A stretch of 24,899 nt of DNA from Gracilaria domingensis (lineage: Eukaryota; Rhodophyta; Florideophyceae; Gracilariales; Gracilariaceae): assembly GCA_022539475.1 (NCBI GenBank), contig VCMS01000481.1:1-24899 (forward strand). The letters are read 5' to 3'. This document shows positions 1 through 10,879 of the stretch, piece by piece. Position 1 is the first letter of the stretch, and every line of letters starts with the position of its first letter. Both the position numbers and the translations under genes were made by a program. Under the pieces are notes generated by a model. That model saw only the letters and a program-made list of their open reading frames with translations. It made no database searches and had not been told where the DNA came from.

Positions 1-314
1 CTCGTCCTGCCAATTGTAACATTCGAGCGCGATGAAAGAAAGAATGCCACGGAATCACGTTGTAGAGGTATTTCAGTTCTGCGGTGAAAAACCTGGGATT
101 CCGACTACTTGCTTCTTGAACGAGCCTGAGTTGCACTGCTTATTTACCGTATTCAAATTGCATCTGCGCTAATCGCTCGTCTCTGTTGGATCTGCTCCTT
201 TCCTCTCAAACTCAATGCAGAGTTGTCGAGTCGCTACTGGCGTCGGGGGCTTCGATAACCGATTGCCGCGGTTACATAACTGCCGACAAGTCTTGTCACT
301 CTCACTCTGCTTCT

Positions 315-1193
315 GCTGCGGTTCTGACATCTGTTGTGTTTCCATCCTACAAAAATGCGATTGTGTCTGCTGGCATAGAACTAATTGCCAATTCTACGTC
401 TGCGAAGCTTAATTAACGATTGGATATCGAAGGCCACGACAGGCAGAATCATAACTTGTTCAATGAACTCCCATATCCTTTCGTCGGAGTATTGATCAAT
501 GCCAAATTCTTTCAAGCATCATGGTCCACAGCCTTTGACCCGGCCAAAACCCGAGAACTGCCTTTCAATCAAGTTGAACAACAATGCGCGTCGAAGGTGG
601 ACGCGCCAGCGCCGCGGTTGTTGCTCACGCCCGACATGTATGATTAGTAGCACCGCGTCGCCATGTCGCGGAATACGCGCATGCTCACGGCGTCCTTCAC
701 GTCGAACACGCTTTTTCGTCGCCGCCGTGCGTCGACTCAATACCTCGCCGCTTTCGCAGTCCATGTCGTCGCGGCGCATACTGGTGCATATGAAACGTTC
801 CTTGAGCATGCGTTCCAGCCACACAAGCGCTTCGATAATCCACTTCCACTCGCCTTGTCCGTCCGCCCAAACTGATAGTTTGGCGCCCATTCATCCCTTG
901 TTCCCACGCCAACGTCATGGACATCTCCTTTGACGGAAGCTTGTTGTAGTCATATGTACCAGGCGGTACCACGTATATGCTGCGTTCGCGTCGAGTACCA
1001 CCTCGCACCGAGATGATTCCGTGCAGTAGACATGATGAGGGTGGTGAAGGAAAAGTCTTCTTATGCAGAATGCACCCTGCCCAACGGGAAAAGCTTGCAA
1101 ATGGCACAACTGTCTTACGGAGATGGTTCTCTCGCTGCTACGTTCGTTTTACCGAACGGTAGAGAGGCGTTTTTTCGCGTGCTCGTTCACTGA
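315..1193 (+). pseudogene. Serpin-family gene, broken into pieces
   Basis: Three + strand pieces in changing frames read like one serpin (serine protease inhibitor fold). Piece one (about 315-455) runs from AVLTSVVFPSYKN into INDWISKATTGRI, which matches the serpin 'INxWVxxxTxGKI' helix; a one-base shift occurs near 411. Piece two (about 470-575) has VGVLINAKFFQASW and FDPAKTRELPF, the strand s3A region (family: LVLVNAxYFKxxW..FD...T...F). Piece three (1032-1193) has MMRVVKEKSSYAEC, LQMAQLSYGDGSLAATFVLP, matching 'VPMM....YAE....ELPY..G.LSM..VLP'. In the family, pieces two and three lie only about a dozen residues apart; here roughly 450 bp separate them, suggesting an insertion. No reactive-centre loop is seen, and the end of piece three meets a tandem TGA-TGA. 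Identification rests on motif recall, not alignment. Confidence 0.55.
640..1000 (-). pseudogene. Unidentified minus-strand coding-like fragment inside the serpin pieces
   Basis: Between the second and third serpin pieces the minus strand reads more like protein than the plus strand. One frame carries GTYDYNKLPSKEMSMTLAWE and, after a shift near 880, WADGQGEWKWIIEALVWLER. I do not recognise a family. Downstream, two minus frames compete and both hit stops. It may be a fragment inserted into the serpin, or only the shadow of decayed plus-strand sequence. Confidence 0.2.
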
Positions 1194-1194
1194 T

Positions 1195-2270
1195 GAGGAT
1201 GGATGGGTATGGGCCCAGGTTGCAAACGTGACAGACAGTGATGCGGAAACACAGCTACTCGGCTGTGTGAGCGGTACTGAGAAGGCGATTTACCGTCTGT
1301 CGGAGGAGATTGTGGAGATTGTGGAGGACAACACACACACACACAGCATTATGTAGATGTTCGCGTGTCGTGGACGCAAGGGCCACTGGACGAATTTCCG
1401 CAGGATCTCTCGATTTTAACGAGCCGGAACCTGACGGCGGACGCAAGTAACAGGGCGTTCCACGTGTATGAGGTGAAGGTACTGAATGAAAGCGGGCTGG
1501 ATTGCTACCTTCCAGGCAGAGTGATGGCGGGGGACGATATGGCGCACAACGGATGGTGCGGGCGGGAAAGGAAGGAGCAGCAGCAGAAGGAGGTGACGAT
1601 GTACCACACAGCGCTGACCATGGACATGTTTGGCGTGCTGAACAGCACACAGCCACAGCGTGGCCAACTGGAGAACGTAAGCACCACAAGGATGGTAGGC
1701 ATTACGTACGGGGGCAGCCTGGGCTTCAACGGCGGCGAAAATAAGCGCCAAGGGGCTGGTGAACTATATGCCGCAGATGCGTCGCACCATGTTGCCGTCG
1801 GAACTGGCACGCTTGGTGCTGTACTCGCTGGCGCACAACGTGAGCGTGACGGCGCAGTCGGGCAGGCGGCTGGCGCGCACGGAGGTGCCGCTGGGCGTGC
1901 TGGCGGTCGGCGGCGCGGAAGTGGCGGTGGTGGCGGTGGCGGCGGCGTGGCGGTGGCGGCGGCGTGGCGGTGGCGGCGGCGTGGCGGTGGCGGTGGCGCG
2001 GCGTCCAGCTGCCCAACACTGTCGGCGGCCTCGCGCGCTGCTGGGCGCTCGTGCACGGCGCGGACGTGCTGCGGCTCGCGCTGCGCCGCAGCGAGGGCGG
2101 CGTGCGCCGCTTCGCACCGGCGCTCGTTGCGACGTCCAAGGATGTTCCTAGACGATGGTTTAGCACGGTCAATGAAATGATCTGGAGCGTTCACCGCATG
2201 TTGACGAACATTCCGGGTGCTATAGAGCGCTTGAACAAGTATCTGTTACCGCACGCAGCAGCTCGTCCCA
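1195..2270 (+). pseudogene. Unidentified coding-like fragments around a minisatellite
   Basis: Several + strand stretches look protein-coding but change frame. They are about 1195-1340 (DGWVWAQVANVTDSDAETQL), 1340-1740 in another frame (YVDVRVSWTQGPLDEFPQD, then AFHVYEVKVLNESG and TTRMVGITYGGSLGFNGGE), 1745-1920 in a third (KGLVNYMPQMRRTMLPSELA), and after the GC repeat 1995-2260 (VQLPNTVGGLARCWALVHGA). The first change falls at an (AC)7 run (1331-1344), a natural slippage site. I cannot assign a family and cannot say whether this is one gene or several. The 3' end runs into the ECM29 start region. It could be a live gene with short introns, but repeated frame changes and the minisatellite favour decay. 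Confidence 0.3.
1930..2000 (+). repeat. 17-bp GC-rich minisatellite
   Basis: The unit GTGGCGGTGGCGGCGGC occurs three times perfectly in tandem (1930-1946, 1947-1963, 1964-1980), with a partial diverged fourth copy to about 2000. Seventeen is not a multiple of three, so each copy shifts the reading frame. This explains the low-complexity Gly/Ala/Arg/Trp peptides seen in all frames here. Confidence 0.9.
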
Positions 2271-2389
2271 AAAGGCGCGCCGTTTCGCATGGCCGCCACA
2301 CGTGTGCCACGTCGCGGGGCAGCCGTGCGCGCCGTCAAGGCCGCCGCGCCGCTCCGCTGGCGCCGCAGCCGCCGGCCGCGCGCCCCGCC

Positions 2390-5300
2390 ATGGACGCCAA
2401 GCTGCAGACGGTGGAGGCCGCGCTCAACGCGCTGCTGCTGGCGCGCGACGAGCGCTGCAGAAGGTCGTGTCGCGTCTGCTTCCCACGCTGCTGTCCGCGC
2501 TCAGCACCCCGTCGCCCGCCGCGCGCGCCAAGTGTATCCAGGTGCTGCACCACATCAACGTGCGCATTCGCTCGCACCCGCAGCTGCAGCTGCCGTTTCC
2601 GCACGTGCTTTCCGTCGCCACTGCCCCCGATGCCGCGCTGCTCACCGCCAACTTCGCCGTGCAGGGCGGCTATCTGGCGAAGTGTTTTGATCGTTTGCCG
2701 CACGCGGACAAGGCCGCGGCGTTGCCCGAGCTGCTTGGTGCCGCTACGCGCTTGTAGTCGCCGCAGAATCGAGACGTGCTGCACTTTTTGGCGCTGCGCG
2801 CGCTGGCGGGCGCTTCCGAGCTCAGTCCTGCGCGCGTGCCGTTCAGTTTGTGGAAGCGTGTTAAACGCTGTGATGCTCGCGCCGTGGATGCGTTTTTCTC
2901 GTATGCGCGGCTTGCGCTTCGTGCAAAGATCAAGTCTCCGCTGTCGGAGCAAATGTTGTTGGCTGTCATTCGCCTTGCGTCGGAGTACGCCGCCATTGAG
3001 CATGACGCGTCGCGCGCCGCGCGCGTGTTTGCGCACTTTTTGGTTGCTGCCGGCAGCGCTAGTGGCTCTGCACTGGTTGCGGCGGGCGAAGATGCCATGA
3101 AGAGGGTGGATGCATGTGATGTGCTCGCCGCTGCCGATCCAACCATTGCCGCAACGCTGTTTGAGTTGTTCAATGATGCGCTGGCTCCAGTGACTGTCAG
3201 GATTGTCTTGCTTGCCAAGGGCTTGCTGAGGGTGACGCTTTGTGCCAATTGCTTTCCGGAGGTGTTTGATGTCTTTCGACACAGTTTGTTTACGCCGGGC
3301 ATCCCAACCACGTTTCAGGCGTTGGGCATGCAGTTTGTTTCGTTTGTTGTCGCCAATTGTGATGATGATGTGTTGTTGGCCAATTCGAAGCACTTTGTTG
3401 AGCTCATGCTCAACTTGGTCAATAATCAAACCGACAGAGCGCCGTCGTTTTCGGATACGCTTCGCGCCTTTGGCTATACCGCGCTGTCCGACCTGGCCTT
3501 GCGCATTCCGTCTCTGGTGCTGGACGACGCTGTGTCGTTACAGCTGTTCTTCTCGGGCTCTCTGTCGCGTACGCATCAGCCGCAGGTCAGGAACTCTGCG
3601 TCTCAAGCGCTCATCACTCTTTTGCGCATCGTCACTATCTCCGAGCAAGACACTACGCAGTTACGCACTGTTGTGCTTGCCACGCTCATGGACGCTATTG
3701 CCGACGAGCATGATCTTTCCATACGAGCCAGGGACGCGGCTGTACACTGGGCGAATGAGTGCTTTGCGTTTACGGAGGCTGATGCTCGCTTGATCAACAT
3801 CGTCGCGTGTGCTGACAACAGTGAGCGCGTATCCCAGCTGGCAGCCGTTGGACTGAAGCCATGAAAGATTGCGCGGGATCCCACACTGCGCCACGAGAAG
3901 CCTCTATTGAAGAGCGCATTCCCTGACTTTAGACACAATGTCGCAGTGTATACGTCTCACTGCGAGCGCCACGAACCGCGCAGCAAGTCGGCTGCTGTAT
4001 ATCTACACTTCTGTCTCAAGTGCTTGATCCACAAGCTCACTCCTCAACGACGAATACAGCTCTTGCCTGCCGGCGAGATTGATTTGTTTTTGAGCGCCGA
4101 TCCGTCGATGTTGGACGCTTTGAACGTGGCATTACGCACAGCGCAACAAGTCTTTTTGCACCCCGACCCAAATCAGAGGCAAGACCTGCTGACATCCGCA
4201 CTGTCTATTGATTTGCTTGCCTCGACACAGCGTCGCTGAGGGAACAAGTTGCGCAAGCCTTTCAACACAGACTGGACGACTTGTTCAAACTGATTGCTCG
4301 TAAGTCTGCTTTGGGCGACGTTGTCGTCGCGCGCGCCGTTTCTAATCTCGTAGGCGTCTGCGCTGATGCGCTCTCCATGGAGGAGATAGAGCAACTCGTC
4401 ACGCGCTTTGGCGCAGGGCTTGAACCGAACCAGTCTGGAGTCGCTTCTGGCAGGCACGGCGAGGATGAACGGGTGGCGAGAATAATGGCCAGTGGCCAGA
4501 TCATTTGCTCCGCAGCGAGGCGAGCGGACGTGATATGGCATGAATTAGAGAACACCCCGATCTCTCAAGTTACGGCGCGTATTTCCAAGAGGATAATGCT
4601 CCCAATAGAATCATCCGAGATTGTCCGGGCTGCAGCGTGCGAGGCGGTGGCAGATATTGGAACCAGAAAGCAACTGCCGCTGTCGCCAGCTTCCCGAGAG
4701 AGGATTCTGTCTAAACTAACAGGCATCCTCAAGTTGTCGTCTTCGCCGTCCAAGGTAGTTCAAGCCGCGTCAAATGCGTTGGGAAAGATCTGCGTTGGGG
4801 AGCCCAGAACGTCTTTCCAGAGGAAGGCTCTGGAGGGCCTGCTACATGTCTTCCGGGAGCGAAAGGAAGACGACATTCGCTTCTCTGCTGCCGAGTGTCT
4901 GGTCCGATGCATCTCCGCATTGGACGTCCCTTCACCCTCTGCACATGAGGAAACAAGTACCGATGTGTCCAAATCTAGCGGGACAGCAGATTCGAGCGAG
5001 TTGCAGAGTATAACAGAACTCAGGGAGCACAGCTACGGTGTGCGAGAGAGGATCTACGACGATGCTGACCAGAGCAAGGTTTCTTTGTTGCCTGAGACAG
5101 TCAAAACGATCATGTCGCTGGTCTTTGACGAAAGGCCAAACGCACGACCAGATGGATTTGTATGTCTGTTAACGTCTATCAAGTTGTTCGCGGACAGATC
5201 AGAGAGTGAGAAGTACACATTTGCAACCACCGCGGACGAAGCGCGAATCACTCAGGAGCAACAGTTGCTTCTGGATCTTCTGCCAGATGTACAAAAGGCG

Positions 5301-7936
5301 TTTACTGTGTTCTTGTCAGATCGATCCGACTTCACGCAACAGATGGCCTCTTACGGCATTGCGTTGGTGTACAACATATGCCCCCCAAAGGATCAACAAG
5401 TTCTTGTTGGAAACCTTGTCCGATCTTTGACGGCAGGCAAGCGGGCTGCTGCGACGGTCCCGGGCGATCAAGGCGTATTGCTGGAATTCAGCGGCGTGGA
5501 CGTTCAATCAAAGTCGGCTGGCGCGCCGTCTGGGACGTATAAAGAGCTCTGCAGTCTTGCTCAGGACATGGGTCAACCCGAACTTGTGTATAAGTTCATG
5601 GATCTTGCCGGCCATGCCGCGCTTTAGAACAGTCGCAAGGGCGCCGCATTGGCTGGTAGTGCGCTGTTGAATAATGAAATCGCGGCCGAACATCTTCGGC
5701 CGCACGTGAAGAACCTTTTGCCACGGTTGTATGTGTATTGCCATGATCCAACTGAGAGCGTCCGCATTGCTATGGGTTCCATTATATCGGCCGTTGTCAA
5801 AGAGTCTGGTCACGGCTCAGTGGCAGAAGCTATAAAGGCAAACTTGCCGGCGGTAACTGAGCATTGCATCAAGTCAATCGTTTCGAGGCAATGACGTTCA
5901 CGAGAAGCGGGGTGCGCAGCGCTTCGGGACGTGCTTACGTCTCGCACATGGGAGGAAGTGAAAGACTCGTTGAAGGATTTCTGGTACCACAGGCTGAGGG
6001 CTATGGATGACATCAAGGAAAGTGTGCGCAAGAGCGCTCAGGGGACTGGAAGAGCACTCTCGGAACTCTCTATACATCTATGTAATCCAGGGTATGTTGG
6101 TGAGGAAAACTCGGCTCAAGCTGTTGGCGTTGTGCTGTCAGTGCTAATGACGTCTATCACACACAGCGCAGAGGAGGAGAGAGCACTTGTGTCCAAGACT
6201 CTGTCTGAGATCATAAGGCATGGAGGAACGGCACTGCGGTCGTCTCTGCCGGATTTGATTGCGAATTTGTTGGAAATAGCGACGGAGCTGGAGCCGCAAA
6301 TCTTGAACTACGCGGAGTATCATGTGGCATCACCGGAGGAACTGTAGAACGCTCGGGTCACTGCGGCAAGTATGTCATCGTCCTCTTTGATCGAATCACT
6401 TGAAAAGTTGGGAGGGCAAGATGATGAGACAATCGCCGCCGAGGTGGTTTCCAATCTTGCCCGACTAGCTCGCATAGGAGTGGGATTTCCGACACGCGCA
6501 GCGACAGCGAGGTTGATTTCGAGCGTTCTCCAATCCAGAGCGGTGGTCATGGAACCGTACGCTTCAAAGCTTCTGTTTCCGGCGGCAAACGCTGCTGGTA
6601 TGGAGCGAAATGCTATGCTTCGAAAGGCATGGTGCAACGCTGCTGGTAGAGCATCTAAGTTGTGCCGCGTCGATGAAGTTGGAAAGTACTGCCAACAAAT
6701 TAGCAAGAAGGGCACATCGGAAGACCCTCGGGATCGTTCGCTTGCCTCATCACTGGCTGCTGGGTTGTGGCGAATGGCTCCCGATACTGCTCAGCAGCAC
6801 GCCAGCTCAATACTGCATCTGGCATACATGGGACGACGTGAAACAGACGATGATGCAGGAGATGCCAGCAAGAACTGGAAAGATATCTGGGATGAAGGGG
6901 CGCCGATTACTCAGGCCGGGCATCGTTTGTACGAAAGGGAGATTGTTGAAATATGTGAGCAACGTCTATCTACTTCTGCTTAGTACCGCGTAAAGAGAAG
7001 CGCTGCAGCCACGCTAGGGGACCTGGCCAACGCGTCGAATGACACAGTGGATGTGCAGTTCATGTCTCGAAGCGCCAAGCGTTGTTGATGGTGCTTCCGG
7101 GTCATATTTGGGAAGGACAACATGTTCCCATTGAAGCCATTGGGTCTCTGGCAGATTCTTGCTTGAGTGCATCTCTGTGGGAGGCGTGCGGAGGGGGCAC
7201 AACTGTCGTGCAGGCTCTGCTCTCCGAATCCCATCGAGGGAAGAAGGACTATCGCATTGCAGCCATTGATGCAGCGGGTAAAGTGCTGGTGAACACTCGG
7301 GAAACCGTGTGCATGTACGAGGAAGTCAAACACCATTTGTCAGAAATGGTGTCACCAAGCTCGTCCGATGTGAATGCCAGCGTACCAAACGTATCGCGTA
7401 TGGCGTGGGTAACTGGGTCTGATGCGGATGCTGTTGATCCTCGCAATAAGGCGCGAAAGGCGCAGAGGCTGCATTGCAAAGCGGCGATCCAATGTCTGCA
7501 ATCTGCAGTCAACGGGAGAGCGGGAATGGAGAAGCAAATAGAACACATACAAGATCTTTTCTGTGTGTTTGAGGAACTGATGCAGAACGATTGGGACGTC
7601 CGACTAGTTGTACTGCAAGCGGCTGAGAGGTTGTCCGAACGCTTCTCAACAAATGAACTGCAATTTGGAGACTCCATGGAACGACGGGAGGCATTGACGA
7701 AACGATTAGTAATCCTCAGCAAAAACGGCGTTCACGAACCCAAGTACAACATGCTAAGAAAGAGCGGGTTAGCAATTCTTGATCACCTGGCGAAAGTTAT
7801 CTCAGATTCTGCGACAATGAAAGATATGATTGGAGAAGACACATTGGCAGCGATCAAGAGGTCTCGGAGCGAAGATTCCGAACCTGGTGTGCGATCTGTC
7901 GCTATAAGACTGTGTACAGTGTTTGGGGTTTCGTGA
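2390..7936 (+). pseudogene. ECM29: ECM29-like proteasome adaptor/scaffold, near full length but interrupted
   Basis: ECM29 is a HEAT-repeat protein that binds the 26S proteasome and tethers core and regulatory particles. The span is 1849 codons, against about 1845 aa in human. The ATG at 2390 begins MDAKLQTVE, then HHINVRIRSHPQLQLP and LTANFAVQGGYL match the family N-terminus. Central marks are PELVYKFMDLAGHAAL, NSRKGAA (5628 on) and RAMDDIKESVR (about 6000). The C-terminal mark is LPGHIWEGQ (about 7095). Internal stops are 2755 TAG, 3862 TGA, 5625 TAG, 5892 TGA, 6345 TAG and 6981 TAG. Frame changes lie near 2455, 4215-4233 and 7065, all equivalent to -1 or +2. By recall of the family, the stops at 5625 and 5892 sit at conserved Trp, and 6981 probably does. 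Many TGG Trp codons remain. The end is a tandem TGA TGA at 7934. Apart from the breaks the protein is well conserved, so decay looks recent. Unrecognised recoding or assembly error is less likely. Confidence 0.9.
5682..5703. repeat. 9-bp inverted repeat in the ECM29-like gene
   Basis: GCGGCCGAA (5682-5690) pairs perfectly with TTCGGCCGC (5695-5703) over loop CATC. It lies in coding sequence just after the TAG at 5625 and is isolated; the rest of this gene is not hairpin-rich by eye. Confidence 0.85.
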
Positions 7937-8303
7937 TGATTGTGTCAGTTGTGGTACAAGCATAACTCGATGCTGAGAAGTAGAGCTCAGTTAAGACAAG
8001 GATTGGCTAATCTGTGTTTATATTTCTACCTGGTGACTGACTGTCCATCGACAATCAATAACTCAACGCATGCCGTTCGCTTAGACGCTGCCCCTTTGAC
8101 TCTAGGTAAGCTTAGAACGCAGCAAGTTTGTTGCATTCGCGTTTACATACATGCGATGTAGCTTGTCGATAGATGCAGTGCTTGGGACCTCGGGTGAGCA
8201 CCAGCCGCATATGCCCCTTCTGTTCAAGCCGAGTGCATTGCGTCGCCCTAATCCCAAATACGGGAATTGAAAGAGTTGTGGGTTCTGCTGCTGCCGCTGT
8301 TGA
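7937..8303. other. Spacer between ECM29 and SCC2 pieces
   Basis: No supported gene. Short frames in both strands lack recognisable motifs. The stretch starts directly after the tandem TGA stops of the ECM29-like gene and ends at a TGA just before the first convincing SCC2/NIPBL codons. It may hold degraded upstream SCC2 sequence. Confidence 0.4.
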
Positions 8304-9880
8304 AGCGAGGGGTCAAAAAGGACGATACTCAAGCGTGACGAGGCGCTTTTCGATCAAGTTTTTGTTCTACTTGATGCTCTCAGTACCCTTCACAGCAAGG
8401 AGCAATTTCTTCCTCATTCTGTTGCATCTCGACTAGCGAGGGTGTGCGACCACTCTCCCTCTGTGACAGGCGTTGAGTGGTTTCAATCTCACGCGATCAA
8501 GACTGTATGTATGATTTTCTCGTCGTATCCAGACCACCGTGTTCAAATCCTTGACGGTGTCAGGGAGGCAGCGAGTTCTGTTCCTGCTGCGAGAAGGAAT
8601 TTACGATTCTTCAAACTCGCAGAAGACCAGACTACTGTAAGAGCGTCATCGGCTCTCTTCGCGCGGTTTGTTTGTATTGCAAGCAGTGATCCTGTTCGAA
8701 ACCTCCCGGTCCGTTCGAAGTCACGTACAACATCATCTGCTCAGAATGACCTGGTGTCGGTGAGAAAGGCAAGGCACGGTCGTGCGTTGAAAGCGTCTGT
8801 ACACGTTCTCGACCCACTTTTGGTTCGAGCGTGCTCGGATCGTGACCATGAGTATAGAACGGCGTTCTCTAGTCTTCTTGAGGATTTGCTTGTCTTTTGT
8901 GGACGGCCAGAATGGCCATCTATGGAGCTGAGTTTGCAGACATTGTCTGTCGCCGTCATCACTCGACCTCGGTCTCCTGAAGACAAAACGGTGCATACCA
9001 AGTGCATGTTCTTTGATGTGTTGGGCTCTCTTGCTTCAAGGATTTGAGATCTGTATGACATCGATGTATTGAAAGAGATCGAACAGTCCGTATCTTTTGA
9101 CATCAAAGTGGAAGTTCTTGAGAAGGAGAGAGAGACATTGTTACTTTTCCTCGATCCCAAGCCATCTCTTCAAGTAGCTGCTGCCAATTCCTTTTATGAC
9201 GGCTTTTTCCTCGTTGATGACCACCAGGTTGCCAAGAAACAAAAAAGACGGGCCCAGATTATGAACCAGGAACGAAATATGGGCGATCCTCAGGATGACG
9301 AGGAAGTTATCGATGGCCAGGATGGATGCGCAGATGTCGAAAACAGCGCAATGACGGCATTGGAAGAGATTTCAAGAAGGCGAGCCGAACACGTAGCAGC
9401 TTGCCGCATGAGAAATGAAGAGATAACTTGCAGCGATGCGTTAAGAGCAGCATGCTTCATTGGCAAGAACAGAAGTTTCACTTCAGGCTTTGGCACAATA
9501 CTACAATCTATACTAGATGGTCTTCATTACAGCGCACCTACCGTTCGCGTGAAGTCTATCAAAGCTCTTTCTTCCATCGATAATGCTTGTCGAGGTCTTT
9601 TATGTCACTTGCTAAATGTTTTTAGTTATATTGAGGCTAGTTGCCGCGATGTATGGACTTTGGCACGAGATGCCGCTTTTGACCTTATTGGCCGCTCGTT
9701 GCTACAGCATAGTGGTCCAGAACAATCGGTCGGCATTGAGGGTTTGAAGGATGGTGAGAAGCGTGATCCTGTCCTTATGTCCAAGATCTTGTCCGTGGTG
9801 GAGAAGCGCTTGTGTGATACCGCGACCTTTGTAAGAGAACGAGCGATATCGATAATCCGATCCATTCTCATGGGACCTTG
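8304..9880 (+). pseudogene. SCC2/NIPBL-like cohesin loader, internal fragment
   Basis: SCC2/NIPBL is the HEAT-repeat protein that loads cohesin on chromatin. Frame 3 reads LKRDEALFDQVFVLLDALS, then KTVCMIFSSYPDHRVQIL and AARRNLRFFKL (family, human: AITNIFSRYEKHRQLIL, SKRNLRNFRL). Further on come DALRAACFIGKN, then TVRVKSIKALSSID, VWTLARDAAFDLIGR and FVRERAISIIRSIL, the SCC2 HEAT signature (VRtKAiKaLs..., VReaAldLvGr, VrkRaikIiRd). One in-frame TGA at 9045 follows LGSLASRI; NDLVSVRKARHGR and a charged linker (about 9220-9410) lie on either side. Both the N-terminal half and the C-terminal third of the family are missing. The reading stops at about 9880, where GH36 sequence begins in another frame. 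No start codon can be chosen. It is therefore a fragment, on the same strand as the ECM29 copy. Confidence 0.8.
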
Positions 9881-10879
9881 CAGAAAGCTGAAGAACTTTG
9901 CTTAGAGGCTGAAACTCCTACCGCTGCTCAGACGGGTGTTCGTATACACGAGCAACTGTACGAGATGCTGAGTACGGCGAACATTGAGTACATCAAGTGG
10001 GATATGAACCGACATTTGACGAAGATGTCTTCTCAAGACTGGCACAAGGAAAGGCAGGGGGAGATTGGGCATCGATTCATCTTGGGTGTGTACGGGTTGT
10101 TTGGACGACTGACTGAGGCGTTCCCGAAGGTGCTGTTCGAAAGTTGTTCTGGTGGTGGGAGTTGGTTCGACGCCGGGTTGCTGTACTTCTCGCCACAAAT
10201 TTGGACGTCTGATAACACGGACGCGCAGTCGCATACGTCGATTCAGTACGGAACATCTTTGGTATGCCCCTGTTCGACGATGGGGGCTCATATTTTAGTG
10301 GTACCGAACCATCAGACGCTTCGCTCGACGCCGATGAAGACAAAGGCTGTGATGGCCATGTCTAGAACGTTTGGATACAAGCTTGACCCGCGCACTTTCA
10401 CGGCGGAAGAGGTGAACGAGGTGAAGGGTGGCATGGACCTGCGCAAACGGCTGGCGCCACTGTTTTATGAGAAGGCTATGCACCGGTTGTAGTCACCGTT
10501 CAAATCGGATTCGGCGTCCTGGATGTTCGCGTCACGTCATAGGCGACGAGCTCTAGCGATGGCAATCAACGTGCGGCGTATTGTGGGGCAGTTGTTGCAG
10601 CGAATGAAGTTGAGGGGGTTGATACCGGATTTAGTTGTGAGATGGAGGAGCTGTGTCCTGGTATGTTGATGAGCAATAATGATACGGGCGCTATTGATGG
10701 CGTCGGGTGGTGTATATCATCACTTTAAGGAGGTGCTGACGCTTACTGGTAAGACGCCGGGGGATGCGGGGTTGGCTGTGAAGTTTATGTTCGACGCGGA
10801 TTCCGTTCTCTTCGATTTGGTTGCGGTCAAGGACAAGGGCAATAGGGTGGATTTCGCGGTGCCAACGGTGCGTAACTGA
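9881..10879 (+). pseudogene. GH36 alpha-galactosidase, C-terminal half, interrupted
   Basis: GH36 enzymes hydrolyse alpha-1,6-galactosides such as raffinose and melibiose. Frame 2 gives IEYIKWDMNRHL with the nucleophile Asp (codon about 10001), VLFESCSGGGSWFDAG, and PQIWTSDNTDA with the acid/base Asp (codon about 10211). IQYGTSL, MGAH and FGYKLD complete the (beta/alpha)8 core end. After TAG at 10490 the same frame continues SPFKSDSASWMF and MKLRGLIPD, matching the family C-terminal domain ('FYRLxSPF...AWM', 'LKLRGLDPD'). A frame change near 10630 leads to ELCPGMLMSNNDTG, another near 10675 to the tail ending at 10879. The N-terminal beta-supersandwich and first half of the barrel are absent; upstream is SCC2 sequence. 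The catalytic pair survives, but the gene cannot make a whole enzyme as it stands. Confidence 0.9.

Noticed and set aside
420..520. Minus-strand continuation CLKEFGIDQYSDERIWEFIE
   Set aside because: It reads well but lies exactly opposite the serpin motif region, so I treat it as a shadow frame.
2335..3429. 364-codon minus-strand frame
   Set aside because: It lies opposite conserved ECM29 coding sequence and has the Arg/Gln/His-rich composition of an antisense shadow.
2755..7936. Altered genetic code or stop readthrough (UAG/UGA as Trp) explaining the internal stops
   Set aside because: TGG is widely used for Trp in the same genes, three frameshifts are also present, and the ECM29-like gene ends in a tandem TGA TGA after which similarity stops. 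Pseudogenisation is simpler.
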